From contig NW_020194609.1 in NCBI RefSeq assembly GCF_002865645.1, forward strand, positions 1-64,000: DNA of 64,000 bases. Reading direction: 5' to 3'. Positions 35,044-45,655 of this stretch are shown here, piece by piece. This DNA comes from Hyaloscypha bicolor E (taxonomy: Eukaryota; Ascomycota; Leotiomycetes; Helotiales; Hyaloscyphaceae). The notes below the pieces were generated by a model. That model did not search any database. It saw only the letters and a program-made list of their open reading frames with translations, and had not been told where the DNA came from. The stretch's first letter is position 1. Each line of letters begins with the position of its first letter. A program made the translations under genes and the position numbers.

Positions 35044-38000
35044 AATATAAAATAAGAAAAATTATTTAGATATTTTTAGGGCCCAGATATATACTATAGT
35101 AAGAAAGATTAAAGATAGTTTAAATAGAATCTAGTAAGACTATAAGTTCCTAAGCTTTTTTATTATTAGAACTAGTATAGTATACTAGTTTATTTGTATT
35201 ATTAATAAATTAATAATAGCGGATAGATCTACTAATATAGAAAGAGAAGTAAAGTAATAGCTATTAAGAAACTATATTAGAAAGAGTAGAAAAGACTCGA
35301 TTATTTATTTTAAATTAAAAGCTACTTATTAAAAAACATTTATTAGAATTTATATAAAGAATCTAATAAAAGAAATAGGAAAAAACTTATTACTAACTTC
35401 TTTAGAAAATTAGATAATTCTTTATTTAGCTCTCTAATTCTTTATATTATTAAATGCCTATTTATAGAGAACTAGCTATAAAATTATAGTCTATAATTTC
35501 ATAAGACTAGATCCGGCTATATTTTAATTTATAAAACCTTAAAGGGCTTTAGGTAGCCTATTACTAGTATAAGAAACTATAGCCTGAGTAGTAGCCTAAG
35601 TAATTCTTATATTTATAGCCCGTTAAGCTTATATAATAGTATAAGTATTATTAGAAGAATAGTTAGATTAAGTAATATAGCTTATAGTAAAAGGAAATAT
35701 AAAAGAAAGTAGTTATAGAACTATTAGAGCAGAAGAAGCCTGGAGTAAAGCAGAACTAATACCTGGCGGCTATATAGTAATAGTAACTAGAGAAATAAAT
35801 ATAGTAGATATTCCTAGAAGAAAAGATATAAAATAAGAATACTAAGAAAAGCTAGAAATCTGAAGTATTTCAGATATAAAAGAAAAGGCAGATATAGACG
35901 GAATTCCAGAGCTATAAGGTTTAAATTTACTAGTATTACTATTCTAGATAAATAAAGTAATAGCCTTTATATTATATTTATTATTAGTAAATTAATAGAA
36001 CTTATAATATTAGATATTATTATACTAGTATTTAGCTATAGGATATATAGTATTAGGGCAGGTTTTAAGAAATAGTAATACTATTTTAAAAGATAAGAAT
36101 TTAAGGATATAAAATATTTATATAATAATAAACTTAATAATTTTATTAGTATTACTTTTAAAAATAAAAAAAGGATTTCAAAAATAATATATTTAATAAT
36201 AAATAATATCTATTTTAATATATCTAGTTATTTTATAACTGGCTTATTTAATTACCTTATATTATTAGAAGTATTACTAATAAAGAGCTATTTCTAGATA
36301 AAGTTCTAAATTATTAAAAACTATACAGGTATTTTTCTAGCTTATATATTATTTATATATTCTATATTTATTAGAATAATTTATTTAAGAATTCTATTTT
36401 ATATAATAGTAATATTATATTTACTAGTTAGTTTTTTGGACTTTCCTAATATTAATAACTGCCCTAAAGCTATATATGTCCGGATTATATATTAGAGCTA
36501 ATAGTAAACTTGAATATATAATTAGTTATTATTTTTATTAGTATCTCCTATATAAATATTAGCTATATTTATATTATAAAATATAAGCTTTTAATAATAC
36601 TATTCTAGTATTTCTCTTAGTAGAAACTTATTAATATTTATATTAGTATATAAGTAAACTATTTATATAAAGCTATATAAGGTTATATTACTTACCCTAA
36701 ACTAAATAATAATTAAGAATTATATTATAAAGCTCTATATTTATAAGGCGACCCTAGTACTATATCTTGTCTAGGGGCCTTATAAATAGTCTAAATAACT
36801 TGCCGGCTACTATATTAGGCCTAGATCTGTCTTTTCTAATCCTATAGATATTCTATAAATCTATAAACCTATATACCTCGTTTTGGATCTGCTATATATA
36901 AAGTACTAGTAAAGTAATCCGGTCTTATATATATTAGTAATTATAACTCCTGGTATAAATCAGTTCCTGAAAATAGTTCTATATATACTAATTAGAATTA
37001 GTTATAAAATCTAGTATTATAATACTAGACCTAATAGCCTTAATAAAAAGCGGTATAATTATTAGTACCTAATACTTTCTTCTAATAATAGAAAAAATAA
37101 AAGGCAGATATAAGGAAACGGAATTACTTATATATTACTAGTATAGCTAGCTCTTCTAAAGCTCTTACTACTAGAATTTAACCTACTAATTCTCGATACT
37201 TTTCCCAAAAATAAAATAGTTCTCTATATATATAACTAACGGATCGGCTATCTGCAAGAATATAAAATATACTTTAGTAATAAGGAGGAGTTTAGAGCCT
37301 TAATTAGCCTTAAAGAAGTAAAGGCAATAGCCTATTTAAATATAAATCTGAAAATACTATTATATAACCGAATAGGTAATTTAATTAGAGATTCCGATAT
37401 ATATCTAGATAATATTATATAAATAAATATTAATATAAATATATATTTTAATCCCAAATAGTAATAGCTTATTATATCTATTAATTAACTAAATCTAGTC
37501 CGGCCCAGATATAATATATTCTCTCTTTTTAAACTATATCTATTATATTTATAATATAATTATCTCGGGATCCAGAAATTATAATATTATATATAAGCTC
37601 TCCCTATAGATAATAAAATATATTAGTAAATAAGGCTCTAACCTTCTAAGCTAGAGCAAAATAATAAAGTATAGAAAGACTAACCGGGTTACTAGTAAAC
37701 CTTATTAACGGAAATATATATATAAATACCGCTATCTATAATCTATAACCCGCCTATTATTTAGCTTACTTTATAGTATTACAAATAGTTACTTGTTCGC
37801 CGCTTGCCTGTCTATTATAGTTATATGGCAAATAAAACTAAGCTTCTTATATATATAGACGACTTTAGTAATTAAAGCTATATAGCCGCAATCCTTAAGA
37901 TCTTTAAGTATTTCCTTATTTATATCTCTCAGATAATACAGAATTATAATCTATATATAAAGGAAAGATATATCTGCTATTTAAGTATATATTTGAATAT

Positions 38001-38653
38001 TCTATTCTTGTAATTACTATTAGACTATATACGGATTAACTGAGATTCTATATAAATCTTTTAATCTATTTGTAATTTCTTCTTAATTAACGTTTATATA
38101 AGCCTATTTAGTAATGGCTTCGTAATATAGTAATAGATTTATTAAAAGTTATAATATTATTTTAATAAAATCCACTAAGTTATTTAATAGGAGTTAAGTT
38201 CAGGGTACGCTTTACTATTGCAATATACTTTTTAGTAATATAAGCGCTAAATTACTCGAGTAATATTACTCCTATATAATTTTGTTAATTAATTACTAAA
38301 AAAAAAGTAATTAGCTGGCTTCTCAGTTATTTTAACAGTTTAATTTTCTTATTTCTAATCTCGGGAATATTAAGGAAGTTATTAGACCCTATTAATAGCG
38401 TTATTCTAGAAGGGCTTATAGCCTGTAGTTATCTGACCATAGTAATTTGCAATAAATACTCAATTTTATATTATACTACCCGGCCCAATTTTGGCACGAT
38501 TTCACGCGGTAGTATGGGCTCTCACTTCGTTAATTAGACAAGCAAGCAGCCTTACTATTGTTGCGTTATCCAAGCCGAAAGTCATATATGGGTGCTATAC
38601 CCCTAATTAGGAATTCTGCCTTGGGGAGGAGGGGAGGGGTACGGGGCGCCAGT

Positions 38654-38736
38654 GCGAAAATCAGAAAATCAGAAAATCAGAAAATCACTTTTCGCTTCTC
38701 GGATTTGTCCGCTAGCTAGCTGTGGGCCTCAGTAAA
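38654..38736 (+). promoter_or_regulatory. Upstream block B, shared with 29,256-29,331
   Basis: An 83-bp block directly upstream of the kinase-HET gene. It holds four GATTTTC-type direct repeats (as GAAAATCA on this strand), CACTTTTCGCTTCTCGG and GGCCTCAGTAAA. It differs from block A mainly by an extra 8-bp repeat unit and a few substitutions. In block A the sequence before GCCTCAGTAAA is ATG; here it is TGG, so a start codon at this position is lost or was never present. Confidence 0.6.
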
Positions 38737-41700
38737 CGATCTGCCCGAAGCTCTTTGCGATAGGATTTTCACTTACCAATGGCGATTTTGCGTTCCAGTC
38801 TTTGATAAACCTTCCTTGCGTGATCGAATCTTCGAAGAAGATTACATTCTCCCGGTCGTACGCATAGAAGAGCTCAAGTCCTTTACTCCCAGATCAGATA
38901 TCGCAGGCAATACTTCCTATCCGTACAAAATATGGCTCCACAATTCATATAATAACATTCGAGATGCGGAAACCAAATCTGTGAGTTATCTTTCACCCAT
39001 ACTTTACCTTCTTCAAATCATTGAAGGCTTAGTTGCAATGCTAATGTTTTCAGCACTTGAGCGACTACGATCGCAACACCTTCCGACTTGATAGGGAAAT
39101 TCTCGACAACTCCTCAAAGCAATCTCACATCGATATGGCCCTGGCAATGTCCTCTATCCCCGGTATCATCAGATGTTATGGCTCACTCGTCCAAGGAGAA
39201 TATCGGAACACGATTTTCGATCTCGAAGAGAAGACCTTGGAAGACTTCTTCAAATATACCTCTCCTCCATTTGAGTCTCAAGATATCCTCGATTTCTGGG
39301 ATAGCTTATTCCAGCTGGCGTCGTCTCTTACAGATATTCGAAACCTCTTTAGCGGTGCCCACGTCGAACTTGAAGTGTACCACGTCGATTTAGCCCCTCA
39401 AAATGTATTCGTTGTTAGTGAGGGGCAGGTTTCGCCATATAAACAGAAGTTTAAGCTCGATAGATATCGCAGACAGCATAGTTTCAGTCACAGCCCATAT
39501 CCTTATTAGAGTAGGTTGTCCAACTAGCCACATAGGTGCTCACAACTAATGATTGCAGATCCCCAAGGCGCAACCCCTAATTCTTTCGGAGTCTACACAT
39601 GGCTTCTGGGGTGCTTGTTCAGTGAAGCAGTCATATGGGTAAGTGGTGGCTACTCAACTTTATTGAAATACAGAAATGCGCGAGGTTTGACTGGAGATGC
39701 CGAACAACATATATTCGCTTTCACGAGATATTATCATATCACTTTGCGCTCTGACAATGCCGTCACCCAAAAAGTTTCTGTCTTGATCCTAGGAGAAATG
39801 CTCGTAATTGACAGCGAACGAAGGTCTTCAATCAGTCGTATATGGCTGAAATGGCAAGATATTTTGAAGAACAAAAATTTCACATTCACCCCAGTTGGTC
39901 GTGACACTCGGACCTTGACGGGAATAAAATATGAAGGCCTGCCATTCAGTCAAACGGGCAAAGCTTGGCACGGTTTTGCTGTTAAAATGGCTGTACAAGA
40001 CGATCTCATGAAAGCAGATGAGGACGTATCGCATCTCAGAACACACCTTTCATCTGCAACGGAGGTCACAACTCGAAACAATTCGGATGAATTGCAGTCT
40101 GAGAAACAGAAAGACACATCAAATAGTGTCTCGAGCCAAGGAGTTCGCGCTTCAGCATCCGCGACAGACCTATACCATGACGACGATGCGTCCGAGTTGG
40201 ACAGGGAAGCAACGACTTCTTCTGGACGACTTCCAGGAGTCGCCGAGCAAGCTCTTGATTTGCTCCGGGAGCCTGCGAAGCCTGCGAAAAATCTCGAGCG
40301 TGTGAAGCCGAAATCTGTCTTCCGAAGACTTTTCGGAAGAGGTGACTCCAGCAAGGGGGGCCCAGCGGACAAGCCTGCAAAAGGGAAATCGCCGCAAGAG
40401 TCAATTTCCGGCACGTCTGCAGCGTTTACTTCGAGATATAAGTATCTTTATGAGCCCCTCAAGAGCACAAAAGAGATCAGGCTGCTCACATTGTTCCCTG
40501 GCGCTTTTCTTGATCCAATACGAACCTCGTTGTCTACTTTTGATATCGAGGCTGGAACCCCACACTACGAAGCTTTGACATACACTTGGGGGGATCCATC
40601 TTTGAGGCATGTAATTTCGCTCCATGGCCATGAATTTGAGATAACCGCTTCACTGTACGAGGCCTTAAAACACCTTCGTTTGATCGACAAGAAACGAATC
40701 ATATGGGTCGACGCTATCTGCATCAACATGAACAACCTCGCAGAACATAGTAATCAGGTTATGATGATGAGAGACATATATCCTCGCGCATTACGCGTCC
40801 TCGTGTGGCTCGGTATTGCAAGCGAGAACAGTACCTTAGCCTTGGACACACTGGAACGGATTGATACTGCGGAAGGAGTACCACACTTGACATATGTGGG
40901 ACGAAGTTTGGAAATCCCCTTGGAGCCTGGCGCATTGCAGGCAATATTGAATCTGCTACAAAGACCCTTATTTGGCAGAATGTGGCCCTGGCTGGAAATT
41001 CAGTGGGCTGCTGATGAATCTGTCATAATAGTCGGACCAGATTCTATGCCTTAGGAACATTTCCGCATTGCTCTCCGGTATCTCGCTCGCCTGCATCATG
41101 ACGGCACCTTTGCATTGAGAGGGATCATCATAAAAGTGCTTGCGATGGTAGAAAAAGTCTCAGATAAATCCCTCAGAACACTCATCCAACGGACGCGACA
41201 CCTCAACTGCACGGATCCTCGGGACCGAATATACGCCCTTCTGGGGAATCTCAGATACACTGCTTACAATCTTCCCTGATTATTCGAAGTCTGTGCTAGA
41301 GGTATACAAAGAAGTGACACTCCAGCACATTCTTGGGTGGGGCGATATGAATATCGTGAGCAGCTGTGAGATATCGAGCAAGACTGATTGGCCAACCTGG
41401 ATCCCCGACTGGTCAGCTCCGAGCCGATGTCTTGAGCAGTTCACAGGTCTGAATGCCGCTGGCGATACGTACCCTGAAGCGAGACTCATTGGAAATGATA
41501 CGTTGGAAGTTTGTGGGGTTCTTATCGACAAAATCGAGTTCGGAATTTCTCTCTATTTCTTTCCCAATAGCACTACTATGGAAGCCATCACAACAACACG
41601 GACACTGCTTCAACAGTACGAAAAAATGGACACACAAGTAAGAGGAAAATCTAATCTCGATGCAGTGTGCCGCACCCTCTGTGGTAACAAATTCTCTACA

Positions 41701-42497
41701 CGATATATTCCGCACCATGAAGGTCTCTTGGCCCATTCTGATTTCATAGAAGCTGCCACCATGCTAGTAAATGCGCCGGAAAACTCTTTGCGAAGCTCCT
41801 TTCCTCGCGGTGTTTTAGAATGCATCAGCGAGATTGGGACGATGGCTGCCGGCCGTCGTCTTTTTGGAACTTCCAAGGGCTTCTTGATCTTGGACCAGAA
41901 GGAATTCGATCTGGCGATGATGGCGATGTGATCTGCGTGCTTCTAGGATGCAACGCACCGATGATCTTGCGGCCTTCCCATGACATCGAAGGTGCCTTTG
42001 AGGTCATCGGCCCTGCCTACGTTGACGGATTCGCAGATGCTCAGGCTATACTAGGACCTCTCAAGGATGGGACGTCTCTTGTTTATCAATATAACGAAAT
42101 GACGAAAAGATCTCAGGTGGCATACTTGGATGAGGCTGGAGACACAACCTCCGATGATCCTAGGCTCGAACGTCTGCCTCTTAATTGGCGAGTCAGGCGC
42201 TATCCGGAAGAGAATGTACATGGCATATATGAGTTCGATGAGCGGCTGGCATCTGGCGGTGTATTTTCGGACAGGGACGCCCGTGATCCTAGGTTAAGGC
42301 CGGAAGCATTGAGGCGGCGTGTGTCAAGCTCCAGAACTTTCGGCTTGTATGAGATAGGATTCCGAACTGAATATTATCCCGCTACTAGTTCAAATGGATC
42401 TACTTCATCTTCCCAGGATTATATTTTGCTATATCAGATTCACACATCGCAAGACGGATACATTTCCTACCCAACTCACTCTCTTGCTCGCACATAG
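38733..42497 (+). pseudogene. Pseudokinase-HET fusion gene, disabled by several lesions
   Basis: An open frame begins near 38,733 without ATG (SVNDLPEALCDRIFTYQW, then FCVPVFDKPSLRDRIFEEDY). Intron 1, 38,981-39,053 (GTGAGT...TTTCAG), joins in phase to a kinase-like region: RYGS-like hinge, then YHVDLAPQNVFVV in place of HRDLKPEN, and a degenerate IDIADS for the DFG loop. Kinase C-lobe at 39,560-39,900 (YTWLLGCLFSEAVIW). A linker follows, then a HET domain at about 40,440-41,050 (HYEALTYTWGDP, IIWVDAICINMN, MMRDIYPRALRVLVWLG) and HET C-terminus to 42,497 (DDGDVICVLLGCNAPMILRP). Lesions: extra base at about 39,459; TAG for Trp at 41,052; one extra G in the run 41,243-41,246; one base missing near 41,881-41,887. 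Glycine loop and catalytic Lys are not visible. A second intron near 39,511-39,558 is likely. Confidence 0.85.
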
Positions 42498-43306
42498 TAT
42501 CAACCAGAATGCAGAGGGAACGAAGTTGAAATCCTGGAATGTTTTAAACTATCTAACTCTCGTATCTGACCTGTTAATGGTAGGTATGGTACCGTACTTC
42601 AAAGTACCCTGGGGAGGTCTCTGCTACCCCGCTATAACCCCGCCATTCCATAAAGTACCCTGCGCTGGCTTGCGTTTCGCCTCTGATATTAGCGCTCTTT
42701 GAGAATTCTGAGCTTTCTTGCTTCTAATAGAGATGGTATATTCTGCAGATTTCTACCTATTCTAACGTGGCTAACTGCCATTTGGTGAATAATTATCATG
42801 CCAATACGAAAATGAAGTCTTGAGAGAAGCGTGCCGGATGTCAAAGCCCCGCAGCAAGCCGTTCCCAGCCGCACCCCCACGAAGAATTTCTACACAGCCC
42901 TCCCCTTTACCTTCAACTTCACCTCAATCCATCGCATGACTCAACCTCTGTCCCTTTCAGAGATCATCTCATCTCAATTCGCACAGAGGCTCAGTTTCTA
43001 ATAATATGACGACATGCACATGTAGCAAGGCTTAGCAAGTGCCTGACCTATCCTCAGGCTTGTGGACGCATCTGAGTGCGTGAGTCACCATGAGTCGAAA
43101 CCCATCACTCTCCCTCACCGGTCCAAACAGTCTGTAACAGAGCGCAGCACTTTGCTATCTCAATTGGGAACCCAATGGAGGCAGTGGCGACAGGTACAAG
43201 TACTGCCTCTGATCTCTGTGTTCCTTTTTGTTTTCAATTCATCAAACAACGTCCTCTTTCAAGCTTCAATTGAAGCCTCAATCGCTCAGCGAATCAATTC
43301 AAAGTT
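42498..43306. other. Intergenic region
   Basis: Normal base composition with no gene recognised. A short direct repeat (AAAGTACCCTG at about 42,602 and 42,653) is present. Confidence 0.4.
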
Positions 43307-43893
43307 ATGCTAGACGCAACTACAAACACTGCAATAACGGGAGGAGCTCCCAGTGAGCAAGAACTCAATTGCACAACATGCCTTGCTCACTTCGAGACTA
43401 AGGAGATGAAGAGAGATCATATGAGAGCAGCGTGGCAGTGAGTTTTTATTCCTTTACCCGCACCCTATGTAGTTAACAAGAAAAGTGTCTACAACCTGAA
43501 ACGCAAGATCGCCTCTCTTCCTCCCATCTCTCTCAAGATCTTCGAGACACAAGTGCGGACCTCGGAGTCGGGGAGCGAGGATGAGAAGTGGGGCACTAGC
43601 TCCAAGGCACCGAAGCATGTTCTGAGATCCGATCAGCTAGAGTCGGAAGCACCAGAGGCTCTTGCCTCAGTCAGCCTACTCTCGTCTAACGATGAAGAGG
43701 GTTTTGATGGGACACAGTGTTTATTCAGGACGCATACGATGTTGTTGGTAGAGGACATGATGAGGATAATCTCTGAGGACAAGCCTCTCAAAGAGTGATT
43801 GGTTCAAATCGTAGCCGTCCCCCTTCTCTACAGCAAGATCGTGGTGCACCTTAGGCCGAAGCTACTTGTGATCGCCAATTAAGATCAACTATT
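43307..43893 (+). pseudogene. REI1-like C2H2 zinc-finger protein relic
   Basis: Exon 1 43,307-43,437 and exon 2 from 43,486, across a 48-bp intron (GTGAGT...AAAAG). The join gives CTTCLAHFETKEMKRDHMRAAWH directly followed by VYNLKRKIASLPPIS. This is the first zinc finger and the signature after it of REI1/ZNF622, a cytoplasmic 60S-subunit biogenesis factor (C-x2-C-x12-H-x5-H). A disordered acidic linker follows, then QCLFRTHT..VEDMMRI, which corresponds to the second finger region (expected C at the Arg), and a TGA at 43,796-43,798. Past the stop the same frame continues LVQIV..LLYSKIVVHL, again matching the family, before fading at the edge of AT-rich DNA. REI1 is normally about 400-500 aa; this is at most 147 aa before the stop. 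Probably a decayed paralogue, not the functional copy. Confidence 0.7.
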
Positions 43894-43919
43894 TGGTTTC
43901 CGGTCCCAAGCGGTAAGAA

Positions 43920-45476
43920 CATAGCTCCCTAGTATTTCTCTAGCCTCTTTAATAAGAAGTATACCAGGTGAGATAGACTAGAGAGCCTAAATATACTTAG
44001 TAGTAACCGTTATTATATATCTAATTATATACTTTCTGCATATAATCTAGAGGTCCTTCTCTATATAAATAACCTTTAATCTACTAAAGAGACATATTAT
44101 ATATTATTTCAGCCTTATAAAGCCTAGTTATATATTCTTATAATATTTCAAATTACTAGCTATTTATAGCTTCTATCTACCTTTTAGCTTTTATTTACTA
44201 GATCTCTTTAAATATAACCCTAACTCTTCTCTTATATATTTCTATATCTTTTCCTTATTACTACTAGTTAAGTAAATAGAATAGATTTACTACCTTACCT
44301 CTCTTATTTACCGAACTATATTATTCTTCTTAGGTATATAAAATGCCTTAAAAAAAGAAAGAAATTATCTATTTTAAACTCGAGATATTTTATAATATTA
44401 GACTAAATAATATTAGCTTAGCTAAATACTTTAAAAGCTTCTTATAGGTTTCGAGACTCTTCTTTAACTAGATTCTTTATAAATTTAATATTTGCTACTA
44501 GTTTTAACTAAGTTTAATAGATTACTATATTTCTTTAAATAAAAGCAGTTATATTCTAGTTATTACCTAAAGAGAAGATTCTAAATAAATAATATCGGAT
44601 TTAAGTATAAGGGGCAAGTATATAGGGAGTATATATAATAAAGTATAAGCAGGTATTTAGTATTCCGTATATAGTTTCCTGATTTAATTAAGGCTTATAT
44701 AATATATTAGAATACTAAATTATATTTCTTAATTAGATAAAGAATTAGTATTTATCTATTCGAATATTAGAAAATATATAAGAATATATACTAAACTTTA
44801 GGAATAGATATATATTAGTCTATATAATTAGAGTTACTTATTAAAATTAGTTATATTTATAAGAATTACTCTTAAGCTTATTTACCTTAATTATTTATAT
44901 ATTATTCTATTATTATATATCTTATATTTTAATCTATTTATTACCTATAAGAAGTAGTTTATTATAAAGTAATTAAATAAATAATAAATCAAATTATTTA
45001 TAGCTCTAATATTAATTAGAAGAAGTACTTCTATTATTACTAGTAATATCTAGTTAAGTATTTAGAAAAGTGCCTAGTTAGATACTTTCGGAGCTATCTA
45101 ATTAAGAAAAAGAAATAGAATATAAATACTACTAGGGCTAAATAAGAGAATAAGTTTAGTAAAAAAGCTAGTAATAGCTTATTATTATATTAAGGAATTA
45201 GAAAAGGAAATATAATAAAGAAAGAGTCTAAAAGAACTTAAAGCCTAAATCCGTTATTTTAAGAATATTTAAATAGTATTTAAGGTAATAGTAATTATAA
45301 GAGGCCTAATTATATAAGTAGTAGTATTCTTTTCTTATAAAATACTAAAAACCTGGGAATTATTTATATATAAAAAGAAAAATATTAAGGAAGCTTAAGG
45401 CTTTTTCTATTAAATAAAGCTAAAATAATATAAAAATAGCGGGATTATATAAACTACTAATATAATAAAGTATTAT
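43920..45476. other. RIP-degraded AT-rich segment upstream of the Copia element
   Basis: TpA-rich with no intact frame. Around 44,340-44,900 the plus strand gives a long, weakly coherent protein-like reading (KKKEIIYFKLEIFYN...) with stops; family not recognised. Confidence 0.4.
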
Positions 45477-45637
45477 AGTAAGAATTACTAAATTGGGGCT
45501 AGCGCGATTGCTCTGCTTAGTTAGGATCTATATACTTACTTCCTGAAGCTTTATACTTTACTTAAGCTCTTTTCTAGCTAGTTTAATAAACTCTTTTACT
45601 ATCTAATATAACTCTCTACTCTATAATCTTTACGTGT
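45477..45637 (+). repeat. 5' LTR of Copia element
   Basis: Shares the full 161 bp with 52,265-52,425, including GCTTAGTTAGGATCT, AAGCTCTTTTCTAGCTAGTT and CTCTACTCTATAATCTTTAC. Differences are mostly C/T and G/A, and this copy is the more RIP-mutated of the two. Confidence 0.9.
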
Positions 45638-45641
45638 ATTA

Positions 45642-45655
45642 GTTATGAGCCCGGC
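45642..45655 (+). promoter_or_regulatory. Primer binding site matching initiator tRNA-Met anticodon arm
   Basis: GTTATGAGCCCGGC lies 4 nt after the LTR. Its complement, GCCGGGCTCATAAC, is the anticodon stem-loop of initiator tRNA-Met (CAU anticodon in CTCATAA). This fits Copia elements that prime from a cleaved half-tRNA rather than the tRNA 3' end. Confidence 0.75.

Larger units (their letters stand above)
30661..38465. other. RIP-degraded AT-rich block, mostly unidentified
   Basis: Nearly devoid of CpA/TpG; no open frame of useful length. Probably several superposed transposon relics, but I could not identify RT, integrase or transposase motifs with confidence. Around 37,820-37,950 the plus strand gives LLIYIDDFSN, which might be a Copia-type integrase or RT motif, but the surroundings do not confirm it. 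Tandem repeat arrays inside are listed separately. Confidence 0.5.

Noticed and set aside
37820..37950. LLIYIDDFSN reading as a Copia RT or integrase motif in the central AT block
   Set aside because: Upstream and downstream readings do not continue as either domain, so a single short match is not enough in AT-rich sequence.
43799..43820. GGTTCAAATC resembling a tRNA T-arm
   Set aside because: No matching acceptor, D-arm or anticodon arm nearby; it lies inside the REI1-like frame.
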